From Clostridia bacterium (lineage in GTDB: Bacteria; Bacillota; Thermoanaerobacteria; Thermoanaerobacterales; Thermoanaerobacteraceae), in the NCBI GenBank assembly GCA_012840485.1, contig DULG01000004.1:1-63477 (forward strand): 63,477 bases of DNA, given 5' to 3'. The notes beneath the pieces are model-generated. The model did no database searches, had not been told where the DNA came from, and saw only the letters and a program-made list of their open reading frames with translations. Each line of letters opens with the position of its first letter. Positions within the stretch are counted from its first letter, which is position 1. Shown here piece by piece: positions 53,241 to 61,924 of this stretch. The translations under genes were made by a program, and so were the position numbers.

Positions 53241-54278
53241 TTATATTGTTAATACTGTAGAACCCCTTATAACTAAATTTGCGGATAAAGTTATTAATTT
53301 GGGCTTTGAATTTCGTTTTTGCTTTATTCTCGATATCAGACGCTTTGCTGATTCTACTCCTACTTGATAAGATGGCTGTGATATCGTTGTAATTCCAGGA
53401 GGTATTAAAGCTGCCCAGCCCCAATCGTCATATCCACAAACTCCAATATCTTGAGGTATTTTTAAATTTAATTTGCTAATTCCCTGCAGCAAGCTTAATA
53501 ACACTACTCCATTAACTCCAAAAGCTGCTACTTTTTCTTTTTCGCTTTTTTCAAGTAATTGTCTTAGTCCTTCTATAACAGAAGTTTCTCTTTCTGTATC
53601 AATAACAATTATCATATCATTAACATCTCTATTTAAATATTTCAAACAAGTATCCAAAAAAGCTCTTTTTCTTTCTAAACGGGTACTAATATTTTTTATT
53701 TCTTCAGTAAAAAAACCTATTTTCATAAAGCCATTGTCAATCAAATGTTTAATTAATTCGGAAGTTACTTCATAATTATTGACTACTACCGTATCAAATT
53801 TAAATGTTTTAATGCTTCTATCAGCTAAAACTATAGGCATCCCATTATTTCCAACTTCTAATAAGAATTCATCAATTTCACCTGTGGTATTTATTATTAA
53901 ACCTTCTACTCTTTGGTCAATCATAGAGAGAATATATTCTTTTTCTTTTTTAGGATCATTGTCAGTATTTGCAATAATGATATTGTAATCGTGTTGTTTG
54001 CATACATCTCCAATTCCACGCACTAATATAGATGAAAAAGGATTACTTATATCAGCTACTAATACCCCAATTAAATGGCTTTTATTAGATTTAAGACTTC
54101 TAGCTAATTTATTAGGACGATAATCAAGTTCTTCAATTACTTTTTTAATACGTTCTCTTGTTTCACTAGACATATATTCATAATGTCCATTAATATAACG
54201 TGATATTGTTGTTTTAGAAACACCAGCTTTTTGAGCTACATAGTCTATTGTAATACTAAACCTTTTAGTATTGCTCAT
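53241..54278 (-). CDS. LacI-family transcriptional regulator
   Basis: A 345-residue repressor. The N-terminal HTH and hinge read TIDYVAQKAGVSKTTISRYIN ... RPNKLARSLKSNKSHLIGVLV, followed by a sugar-binding-type effector domain (IGVLVADISNPFSSILVRGIG, INTTGEIDEF, VCGYDDWGWAALIPPGITTI). It likely represses eda and the isomerase gene and also itself through the two matching operator sites. The effector is probably a sugar acid or its phosphate. Confidence 0.93.
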   Translation of the reverse strand: MSNTKRFSITIDYVAQKAGVSKTTISRYINGHYEYMSSETRERIKKVIEELDYRPNKLARSLKSNKSHLIGVLVADISNPFSSILVRGIGDVCKQHDYNIIIANTDNDPKKEKEYILSMIDQRVEGLIINTTGEIDEFLLEVGNNGMPIVLADRSIKTFKFDTVVVNNYEVTSELIKHLIDNGFMKIGFFTEEIKNISTRLERKRAFLDTCLKYLNRDVNDMIIVIDTERETSVIEGLRQLLEKSEKEKVAAFGVNGVVLLSLLQGISKLNLKIPQDIGVCGYDDWGWAALIPPGITTISQPSYQVGVESAKRLISRIKQKRNSKPKLITLSANLVIRGSTVLTI

Positions 54279-54314
54279 TTTCTTCTCCCATCTGTTTTTA
54301 ATATTTTTATTTTT

Positions 54315-54336
54315 GAAATCAATTAACTAAATCGGT
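54315..54336 (-). promoter_or_regulatory. LacI-type operator O2 upstream of the regulator gene
   Basis: Minus strand ACCGATTTAGTTAATTGATTTC, about 37 bases upstream of the regulator start codon. It shares the ACCGATTTA block, the AAT core and the GATT end with the site before eda, which suggests autoregulation. Confidence 0.7.
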
Positions 54337-54347
54337 TTATAAAGTTT

Positions 54348-54400
54348 GTTATTATATATATTCTCCATAACTCGAAAAATTCCTTCTTGTATTTAAAAAA
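54348..54400 (-). promoter_or_regulatory. Repeated upstream element, copy D (before the LacI-type gene)
   Basis: Minus strand: AAGAAGGAATTTTTCGAG, then TTATG, then GAGAATATATATAATA. It has the same spacing as copy B, with TGGAGAA in place of TGTCGAA. It lies just upstream of operator O2. Confidence 0.45.
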
Positions 54401-54437
54401 AATTTTTATTTTTATCATTCTAGCAATGATATGAAAA

Positions 54438-54488
54438 GTAAAATCGAGTAGGAAAGAGATAACTCTTCTCCCTCCTACTCGATTTTAC
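54438..54488 (-). terminator. Strong terminator hairpin after the dehydrogenase remnant
   Basis: GTAAAATCGAGTAGGA (54438-54453) and its complement (54473-54488) form a 16-base-pair stem with further inner pairing (AAGAG with CTCTT). A TTTTAC stretch follows on the minus strand. It includes the stop codon of the dehydrogenase remnant. Confidence 0.7.
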
Positions 54489-54633
54489 TCAATTACAACC
54501 CACTTATTTTCTTTTGCAGATTTCACTATTTGTTCACATAAGAATAATTTGCAACGTCCATCTTCAAAAATTGGAAAATCAGGAGTTTGACCTTCGATAT
54601 CTTCATCTTGAAGTATATGTTTGTATACTTCTT
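54485..54633 (-). pseudogene. C-terminal remnant of a Gfo/Idh/MocA oxidoreductase
   Basis: The minus-strand frame reads TPDFPIFEDGRCKLFLCEQI followed by VKSAKENKWVVIE and a stop. This is the typical end of Gfo/Idh/MocA dehydrogenases (aspartate-phenylalanine-proline block, EDG, then a helix with SAK). A stop codon interrupts the frame immediately upstream (54634), and no further family sequence is recognised, so the gene is truncated. Confidence 0.65.
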
Positions 54634-55390
54634 AAACATCTTTTTAGAAGTATTAAGAAAGCCTTAATTTGTCCTCCGGGAAATTAATTATTTTCCTAGT
54701 ATACTAATTTATTCATTAAAATCTTATTAGTTCCATTTTTCTGCAAATCTAAAGTTCGTTGTGTCTCTCAGAATCCCAATTTATAAACTTTCTAGAAACA
54801 TAAACTTTAAAAGATAATCTATTTTTACGCCCTGTCGCAATCTGGAGTTAATACAATAGGTACAAAAATGTGTTATGTTCAATCAAGTTTTTATATTGTT
54901 ATAGAGTGATGTGATTTATGACACTTTTTATTTTATCCATATATTCCTAGTGTTTCTTGCCATACATTCCAAAGGAATTTATATTTACAATTGGAATTCC
55001 TTTATATTTTTATAGGGCATGCTTTTCGTCATTTTTTCTTTTTAATAAGAAATTTTCTTAAATTAAAAAGCCTATTTTCCATGGAATACTTTATATAGAC
55101 ATAAATTTAGGTGCAAACCCAGCTTCTAATTTAGCGTCCAACTTTAAGATGTACTAATAGCTACATAATTTTGATCCTGAAATATTCTATATATTCCTAT
55201 TTTTCAAACATAATAACTAAATGTGATTTACTATTTATTAGTTAACTTTATATAATTGTGTAAAAATGGATTAAACCTTTCCCTACCCTGCAGTTAAAAC
55301 TAAAGTAATTAAAGCTAAAAAACTAACTATAAAGGTGGTAAATAGCTCAATATATCATATTTATCTATTTTTAAACAATATTACATTAGT

Positions 55391-57091
55391 TTAACTCTCA
55401 CAAACTATATAAACCATATCCCAAACTATTAATTGTGGTATAACAAATCTAATAGCTTTCCCATGTTCATGAGGTACATATTCATAATCCAGTTTCTTCG
55501 GTTTACCAGAATCGATGTCTGGTGATGCTAAATATATACCTTTTACATTTTCTACTACAAGAGCAATAACTTCGATATTATTTATAATTTTGGATCTCTT
55601 TTTTTTCCCTTCATTCCACTTTGTGCTTTCTAGTCCAGTAAAGTTAATAAAATGTATTATTTTATATCCCGGTTTTTCTTTTATTAAAGTCCATACGCTA
55701 TCCTTTTCAGCTTTTGGTGAAAACTTTGTACCTTTAAATACATACTCACCATTTATTCCTCCTGTATGTGTCATAGTATTATCAACAATATTAAAATCAT
55801 ATAAAAGTTCTTCATATCTTACAATGAAATCATAATAATTTCTTAGCTCTCTAACGAATCTCTCATTGTCTATCATTGTATAATTAGGATAATAGGCCTC
55901 TGTTAATATGCCGTTTAATTCACCAAGCAAAAGATGAAAGCCGCCACTTGCAAATATTGTAGCCATCATCATAATTGTCGCATTTTCTGCATATTCTACT
56001 GGGACATTTGATCTTTTTGAAAAAGGCTCCATGTATGCTGCAAGAATAACCTGCTTATCAGGAGCATATTTTTTCGCATTTGTAATTAAATTATATAAAT
56101 CCTGATATGTATCATTTGGAGGCCATACTTCTATATATACAACATCCTGTTTCGCACTTGCTACTGTATCAATAGGCCAGTTATTTACAGCATTAAAAAT
56201 TAAAGCAGGTTTATATCCATTTTTTTCGATATACTCCATTGTGTCATTAATTAACACAGGAAATTCATTCCTTAGTCTTCTTATCTTTTTCACACCACCA
56301 GCAATACTTAAAGCCTCTTTGGGGAAACCGTACTGGTCCATGTGTATACCATCAAATCCAAATTTAATAGCCTTTAAAAATTCAGATATTATGTGATTAT
56401 GCCATCCAGATTCCTTTGATATATCCATAATGTAAATCAAATTTATAAGGTCAAAAACAGTTCCATCATTTTTATACAGTGCCCAATCTTTATGTTTATC
56501 ATAAAATTCTTTTTCACAACCGTAAACAGCACCATAAGCAATAGCTGTCATACCAAATTTATGCGCATAATTAATTTTTTGCTTTACTACATCAATTAAT
56601 AGGTTTCTACCAAGAGGATCAGCAAAACTATTAGTCGGGGGTAACAGTTCATGATGTCTATACATCCAGTCATAAAACTGTACTACATTTATATGATATT
56701 TGTTCAACTGTACTAAATCTTTATCATCGTTTTTATCTCTATCAAAAAAATCCGATAGAAAACCGTATCTCGGTGCTAATTTCCATGACTCGGTAATATC
56801 AAACGATGTTGATAAACTGTTAATCTTTTTATTATTCCTGTACAAATCCACTTCAACCCCAAAGCCCATCATCTCTTTTTCGTTTTTTTCTATATTAAAC
56901 TCAAAAACAACTTTTTCGTCATGCAATTTTAATTCTTTTTCTGTTTTATAAAGTATGTCATGAAAATTTAAAACAGTACACGATACAGTATAGTTACCTA
57001 AATCATCCGTTACCTCAAATGTTGCAATAATTTCAACTTTTTCACCAGGCCTATATTGTGATTTTGACGGATACACATCTTTAATCCTCAA
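55391..57091 (-). CDS. GH66 dextranase / cycloisomaltooligosaccharide enzyme, cytoplasmic
   Basis: A GH66 protein of about 566 residues without a signal peptide. N-terminal Ig-like sheet (KVEIIATFEV ... GFGVEVDLYRN), then the catalytic barrel: RYGFLSDF, NVVQFYDWMYRHHELLPP, GFDGIHMDQYG (nucleophile Asp) and VVYIEVWPP (acid/base Glu). GH66 enzymes cut or cyclise alpha-1,6-glucans. The TTG start (reading MRIKDVYPSKSQ) seven bases after AGGCAGGTG gives only an 11-base overlap with the GH15 gene; the farthest ATG would overlap it by 44. It probably degrades imported isomaltooligosaccharides or cyclic forms. Confidence 0.88.
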   Translation of the reverse strand: MRIKDVYPSKSQYRPGEKVEIIATFEVTDDLGNYTVSCTVLNFHDILYKTEKELKLHDEKVVFEFNIEKNEKEMMGFGVEVDLYRNNKKINSLSTSFDITESWKLAPRYGFLSDFFDRDKNDDKDLVQLNKYHINVVQFYDWMYRHHELLPPTNSFADPLGRNLLIDVVKQKINYAHKFGMTAIAYGAVYGCEKEFYDKHKDWALYKNDGTVFDLINLIYIMDISKESGWHNHIISEFLKAIKFGFDGIHMDQYGFPKEALSIAGGVKKIRRLRNEFPVLINDTMEYIEKNGYKPALIFNAVNNWPIDTVASAKQDVVYIEVWPPNDTYQDLYNLITNAKKYAPDKQVILAAYMEPFSKRSNVPVEYAENATIMMMATIFASGGFHLLLGELNGILTEAYYPNYTMIDNERFVRELRNYYDFIVRYEELLYDFNIVDNTMTHTGGINGEYVFKGTKFSPKAEKDSVWTLIKEKPGYKIIHFINFTGLESTKWNEGKKKRSKIINNIEVIALVVENVKGIYLASPDIDSGKPKKLDYEYVPHEHGKAIRFVIPQLIVWDMVYIVCES

Positions 57092-58172
57092 GTTGTACAC
57101 CTGCCTTTTTAAGTTCATAGTCAAGTACTAAATACATAGCGTGTGACCACAATAATGGCTTTGCAATATTACCCCACTTATTAACCCAATAGGGATAATA
57201 AACTTCATTATTTAAATGATAAGGTACCTGTTCTGGCAGATATCCATTTTCATCCGCTTGCTCTTCTATCCATTTTTTTACTTCTTCCGCTTTTTTATAA
57301 TCACCTGATTTGCAATAGTAAAGCCCCATCCATGCAGATAATAATATCCATTGGCCGCCACCATAATAAGTATCTTTTCTATAGCGGTGCATTCCCCCAT
57401 TGTGTAAAAGTTCTTTTTCTATTCTTTTAATTGTATTTAGAAATATCTCATCATTTACATCAACTACTTCAAAAGGTATTGCCAGCCATATCAAACTACT
57501 GTCAACACTATTGCTTCCTACGTATTTTACAAAACTATTTTCAACAACACAGTTTGTCAAAATATAGGTCTTTATTTTATTCGCTAATTCTTTAACTTTA
57601 TCATCATTTAAATACTTGTTTATAGAATTAAGTCCCCCATAAAGGCATGCTAGCGTAGAGGTATGTATTTTATCACTATTTTCTTCCCATACATCAAAAT
57701 TAGGATAATACCATAAATTATCAATGTATTTAATTGTAATATCTATGCTTTTGAAAAAATCATTTATGAGTTCCGTCTTACCTGTAATTTTTATATGTTC
57801 TGATAATCCCCAAAGCCATGTGCCATATCCATCAAGTTGAAAATTACCCCATCCACTATCTTTCTCTTCATAACCTTCCAGCGTATATCGCGCATAAAGA
57901 AAGTCATTCGGTTCAAGTTTATTGCCATTTTTTATTTTCTCTATAATTTTATCCACTTTATAACTATATCTTATTATCACTTCATTTACCCAACGATAAA
58001 ATTTCTTTGCTTCAGCATACTGCTCCACTAAATCCATAGAATACGCAATGAAACTGCCATCTCTCAACCAACTGAAATGATATGTTGGGAATGAAGGTGA
58101 TGCTATAAATGAACCATATTCTGATTGATTATTTTTAATAATTTTAATACTCTTTTCTACCAAATTCTCCAT
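57081..58172 (-). CDS. GH15 glucoamylase-family enzyme, isomaltose glucohydrolase-like
   Basis: A 363-residue (alpha/alpha)6-barrel enzyme with the GH15 blocks FSWLRDGSF near residue 35, the catalytic acid in FDVWEE (Glu163/164) and the catalytic base in YLPEQ (Glu314). It lacks the N-terminal sheet domain and signal peptide of secreted glucoamylases, so it is cytoplasmic and minimal. Between two GH66 genes, its most likely task is releasing glucose from isomaltose and other alpha-1,6-linked oligosaccharides. Confidence 0.88.
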   Translation of the reverse strand: MENLVEKSIKIIKNNQSEYGSFIASPSFPTYHFSWLRDGSFIAYSMDLVEQYAEAKKFYRWVNEVIIRYSYKVDKIIEKIKNGNKLEPNDFLYARYTLEGYEEKDSGWGNFQLDGYGTWLWGLSEHIKITGKTELINDFFKSIDITIKYIDNLWYYPNFDVWEENSDKIHTSTLACLYGGLNSINKYLNDDKVKELANKIKTYILTNCVVENSFVKYVGSNSVDSSLIWLAIPFEVVDVNDEIFLNTIKRIEKELLHNGGMHRYRKDTYYGGGQWILLSAWMGLYYCKSGDYKKAEEVKKWIEEQADENGYLPEQVPYHLNNEVYYPYWVNKWGNIAKPLLWSHAMYLVLDYELKKAGVQLED

Positions 58173-58189
58173 TTCAATTCCTCCAAAAA

Positions 58190-60022
58190 TTATTTTTTAA
58201 TAAATATCATGTCCCAGTATTGCAGTTCAGGAACAGATATTTCCAGATATTTACCTTTACTATCTTCCTTCTTTTTAAATTGAAGTTTCATAACCTTACC
58301 ATCATTAATATCTGGTGAAGCAAGATAAACATTTTTAATATTATCATCTTTTAAGTAATACTTCACCTTAAAATCTTTTATTATAGGTGGCGCACTATAA
58401 TTCCCTAGATCATCTCTCCAATTCGAAACCTCAATACCAAGTAAATTTATCATGTGTATAACATCATACCCTTCTTTTTGTTTCGCATATGTCCATACTG
58501 TTCGTGCTGAACCATTGTTACTTATCTCAATTCCAGGTATCTCTATTTTGTTATCTGATTCTTTAAGCCCATCTCTTAACAGATTTTCATATGCTGTTAA
58601 AAAGTCATAGTAATTTCTCATAGCTTTTACAAGTGATTCCGACATTTTTAAATTTGCTGACGGAAAATACTCTTTTGAAAGCATTCCCGTATCACCAAGC
58701 TCAATATGGTCGCCACCAGCAGCAAATATTGCAGCATCAGTAAGTCTTACACTATGTTTATTAAATTCAGCACTTCTATCTGCAATGCCATAATTCATAT
58801 ACGCAGCTACAACAGTAGCTTTCTTGCCATCAGAATAATTATATCCATTATCGACAGTTTGTTTTAAAAAGTTATAATGAGCTCTTGCCGGCGGCCAAAT
58901 TTCCACATATAAAAAGTCTACGTCAGCACCAGACGCAACATTAATAAGACCATATTCATTTACAGTATTGCATACTATTCTTTTCCCTAATGCCTTTTTC
59001 GCATTGTTTAAAAAATCTGCATATGTCATAGATAGTTCTACCAGATTCCCTTTGTAGTCATAAACTGTGCCTCTTGGCCCTAATGTATCGACATGCCATA
59101 CATCAAAGTTATACACTCCAAAAGCATCCTTTTCAGCATTAAAAATGTAGTTTTGCCAGTCTTTATTTGCAGGATTAAAAAGGTACAATCTATCTGTCGC
59201 CCATGTATGTGGAAGTGGATGGTTATCTTGTTCTTCATGATTGGGATCTTTATAAAGACCCCACTCTGGTTTCGCCCCGTCTTTTACATAATCGAAATAT
59301 CCTCCATACATAAGATTATAATTTGCAGCCATTATGTTTTTAGAGTGAGCAAGTTCAATGTAGTCCTTAACTGTCTGGCCATAGATATCCCTGTTTGCTA
59401 TGTCTTTCCATTTTGGATCTGGGTTTTCAACTGTCCCGGCTAACGGCTTGTTATGTTTGTATTGCCAGTCATAAAACAATAATCCGTTTAAATGATATTT
59501 ATTAAGGACTTCAATAATAAGGGCAGATTTTTCCTTACTCTGTTCAGGAAAATTAGCTAAATATCCGTATCTTGGGAATTTTGACCAATCAGAAGAAACA
59601 TCCACAGCAGTATTCTTGTTATCTATTGCTTTATTTCCTTTTACGGCATAGACTTCCACTAAATATCCTTTAAAATCATCTTTTGGAGCTTCCCAAAATA
59701 TATTCAATTGTTTTTTCTGACCACTTTTTATATTTACTTGTATTTTTGCCTTCCCCACAATACTCTCAAGATGTTTATAAAAAATATAAATCGTTCCACG
59801 AAAATCTTCTTGTAGTTCATTATTCAATTCTATCTTTATGGTTACTTTATCACTTGGATAATATCTTGCTTTATCTGTATATACATCGCTTATTAGTTTG
59901 CCTTTTGTTAAAGCTAGTATATTATTGTCATCTTTAAAACTAAAAATATTTCTATACATGTAGAGTGCTCCAAATATAGCAGTTGATATTATTAATATTA
60001 ACGCAATAATCTTTTTACTCAA
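58190..60022 (-). CDS. GH66 dextranase, membrane-anchored or secreted
   Basis: A 610-residue paralogue of the other GH66 protein with an N-terminal signal/anchor (MSKKIIALILIISTAIFGAL) lacking a clear cleavage site. Ig-like sheet, then RYGYLANF, LNGLLFYDWQYKHNKPLAG, FDVWHVDTLGPRG (nucleophile Asp) and FLYVEIWPPARA (acid/base Glu). It would cut dextran at the cell surface into oligosaccharides that the adjacent ABC importer takes up. It lies 39 bases after the permease gene and 17 bases before the GH15 gene. Confidence 0.9.
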   Translation of the reverse strand: MSKKIIALILIISTAIFGALYMYRNIFSFKDDNNILALTKGKLISDVYTDKARYYPSDKVTIKIELNNELQEDFRGTIYIFYKHLESIVGKAKIQVNIKSGQKKQLNIFWEAPKDDFKGYLVEVYAVKGNKAIDNKNTAVDVSSDWSKFPRYGYLANFPEQSKEKSALIIEVLNKYHLNGLLFYDWQYKHNKPLAGTVENPDPKWKDIANRDIYGQTVKDYIELAHSKNIMAANYNLMYGGYFDYVKDGAKPEWGLYKDPNHEEQDNHPLPHTWATDRLYLFNPANKDWQNYIFNAEKDAFGVYNFDVWHVDTLGPRGTVYDYKGNLVELSMTYADFLNNAKKALGKRIVCNTVNEYGLINVASGADVDFLYVEIWPPARAHYNFLKQTVDNGYNYSDGKKATVVAAYMNYGIADRSAEFNKHSVRLTDAAIFAAGGDHIELGDTGMLSKEYFPSANLKMSESLVKAMRNYYDFLTAYENLLRDGLKESDNKIEIPGIEISNNGSARTVWTYAKQKEGYDVIHMINLLGIEVSNWRDDLGNYSAPPIIKDFKVKYYLKDDNIKNVYLASPDINDGKVMKLQFKKKEDSKGKYLEISVPELQYWDMIFIKK

Positions 60023-60061
60023 TTTTTAATCCTCTCCCATATTTATGAAACTCTATTATGC

Positions 60062-60895
60062 TCAACCTTTCAAAGCTCCTTCTTGGATACCTCCCCTTAT
60101 GAAATACTTTTGGAATATGATAAATATTAAAATTATTGGTATAACAGCTATCAATGATGCTGCAAATACAAGTCCCCATTTTGTTGCAAACTGTCCCTGA
60201 AACATTCTTATCGCAATGGGCAATGTTCTTTTTATTGGGGTCTTTATTAATGTCAATGCAGTGAAAAACTCATCCCATGTACCTGAAAAAGCAAAAATTG
60301 CAAAAGTTGCTAATGCAGGTTTTGAAAGTGGCAGTATTATGTGTCTGTATATAGTCCACCTAGAACCTCCATCAATAATAATTGACTCTTCCAATTCTCT
60401 TGGTATCTGTTCAAAAAAGCCCTTCAAAAAAAATGTATTTCCTGCAATTCCTCCTCCTACATATAGGAGTAAAAGTCCTGTATATGTGTCAACAAGATGC
60501 ATTCCATTAATAACCGTATATTGTGCTACAATGTTTAAAACTCCTGGTACCATCATTGTAAAAAGATAGATGTTAAAAATTAAATTTTTGCCAGGAAAAT
60601 TGAACCTTGCAAACCCATATGCTGATAAGGTAGAAATAAAGAGAGACAATATTGTATTCGTTATTGCGAGAAATAAGCTATTTAAAAAGTATCTTTCGAA
60701 ATTGTTAGCATTCCACGCCTCTATAAAATTGCCTAAGTATAAAGATTTTGGTATTAAAATAGGAGGATATGGCATAACATACGTATCTTGTGTCAAAGCT
60801 GTAGCTACCATGTACATAAAAGGAATAACCATGGCAGCAGAACAAATCAATAGCAAAATATGAATAATAAGTTGACCAAATTTGCTTTTAACCAT
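60062..60895 (-). CDS. Sugar ABC transporter permease, MalG type
   Basis: A 277-residue permease with six membrane segments (IIHILLLICSAAMVIPFMYMVATA first). The EAA loop is ELEESIIIDGGSRWTIYRHI followed by ILPLSKPALATF, the usual MalG/CUT1 pattern. No ATPase gene is in the window, so the transporter probably uses a shared MsmK-type ATPase. Confidence 0.92.
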   Translation of the reverse strand: MVKSKFGQLIIHILLLICSAAMVIPFMYMVATALTQDTYVMPYPPILIPKSLYLGNFIEAWNANNFERYFLNSLFLAITNTILSLFISTLSAYGFARFNFPGKNLIFNIYLFTMMVPGVLNIVAQYTVINGMHLVDTYTGLLLLYVGGGIAGNTFFLKGFFEQIPRELEESIIIDGGSRWTIYRHIILPLSKPALATFAIFAFSGTWDEFFTALTLIKTPIKRTLPIAIRMFQGQFATKWGLVFAASLIAVIPIILIFIIFQKYFIRGGIQEGALKG

Positions 60896-60910
60896 AAATA
60901 TTGCCCCTTT

Positions 60911-61867
60911 TTAATAATTAAACTCATCATACTTCAAGAGTCTTTTTTGTAACAAAGTTATAGCCATAATTACTATACCAATTATTACACTAATTGCAGA
61001 TGCATATCCGAATTCAAAATCTGAAAATGCCCTATTATACATATAATTCAAAAGCACATCCGTTGTACCAAGTGGAGCACCATTTGTTATCATCATAACT
61101 TGTATAAATACTCCAAATGCACCTATAATTAGATTTATCAATATAAAAAAAGTGGTAGGTTTTATTAACGGTATAATAATCTTAAAAAACGTTTGAACAG
61201 GGTTAGCCCCGTCTACTTCAGCAGCTTCGTACAGCTCATTTGGTATACCTTGAAGTGCTGCCAAGTATATAACCATTACCCATCCTATACCCTTCCATAT
61301 GCCAAGAACCCAGATTACAAAGTTAGCTGTCCATGTATTCTGAAGCCAGGAAATAGGATTAGAAATTAAATGTAGCTTCAACAATGCATAATTAATTAGA
61401 CCTTCTTTACCATCTGTAAATAAATATTTAAAAATTAATGAAACAACTATCCAGGAAGTAATTACAGGTATATATATCATAACTTTATATAAATTTTTCC
61501 CTTTGATTACATTGTTAATTAAAACTGCAACAATAAGCCCTATCGCCATTTGACCAGGTACTGTAACAACTCCATATAAAACCGTATTTCTAAAAGCTAA
61601 CCAAAATTTTTCACTGTGAAACGCTCTCATAAAATTTGCAAACCCTACAAACTCACTGGGTTGCCCTGGCATTATATTGTAATTTGTAAAAGCCATATAA
61701 ATATTTTTTATTTGTGGATAAACAACAAATACAGATAATAAAACTAACCCTAATCCTATAAAAGGCAAAACCTCAAACCATTCTTTAAATTTTTGCTTAA
61801 AATGGCTATTCTTTTTGTTATTTTTACTTTTATTTTCTAATATAGACTGTGATAACATTGAATCCAA
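60911..61867 (-). CDS. Sugar ABC transporter permease, MalF type
   Basis: A 318-residue permease with six membrane segments after a basic N-terminus. The EAA loop is ELYEAAEVDGANPVQTFFKI followed by IIPLIKPTTFF. A CUT1-type partner of the MalG-like protein, 15 bases upstream of it. A hairpin separates it from the binding-protein gene. Confidence 0.92.
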   Translation of the reverse strand: MDSMLSQSILENKSKNNKKNSHFKQKFKEWFEVLPFIGLGLVLLSVFVVYPQIKNIYMAFTNYNIMPGQPSEFVGFANFMRAFHSEKFWLAFRNTVLYGVVTVPGQMAIGLIVAVLINNVIKGKNLYKVMIYIPVITSWIVVSLIFKYLFTDGKEGLINYALLKLHLISNPISWLQNTWTANFVIWVLGIWKGIGWVMVIYLAALQGIPNELYEAAEVDGANPVQTFFKIIIPLIKPTTFFILINLIIGAFGVFIQVMMITNGAPLGTTDVLLNYMYNRAFSDFEFGYASAISVIIGIVIMAITLLQKRLLKYDEFNY

Positions 61868-61873
61868 CTCCTT

Positions 61874-61917
61874 TTTGTAAGAAGGATTAAGAGTACACTC
61901 CTAATCCTTCTTACAAA
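61874..61917 (-). terminator. Intercistronic hairpin between binding-protein and MalF-type genes
   Basis: A perfect 16-base-pair inverted repeat (arms 61874-61889 and 61902-61917), seven bases after the binding-protein stop. The downstream ribosome binding site (AAAAAGGAG) starts directly after the stem, so there is no terminator T-run. This is the same position as the stabilising element known between malE and malF. Confidence 0.78.
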
Positions 61918-61924
61918 ACTAATT

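Larger units (their letters stand above)
54401..55390. other. Long AT-rich region with remnants only
   Basis: About 1 kb without an intact gene. It contains a terminator, the dehydrogenase remnant at 54485-54633, a hairpin at 54971-55002 (AAAGGAATT with AATTCCTTT), and short protein-like scraps, such as a minus-strand LDAKLEAGFAPKFMS at 55095-55150, that I cannot assign. The region looks like a decayed part of the sugar operons on either side. Confidence 0.5.

Noticed and set aside
54438-54488. Possible third group II intron 3' end, because of the shared GAGTAGGA / TCCTACTCGAT sequence
   Set aside because: The motif occurs as both arms of one perfect hairpin and no domain V is found next to it. 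A terminator of the dehydrogenase remnant explains it better.
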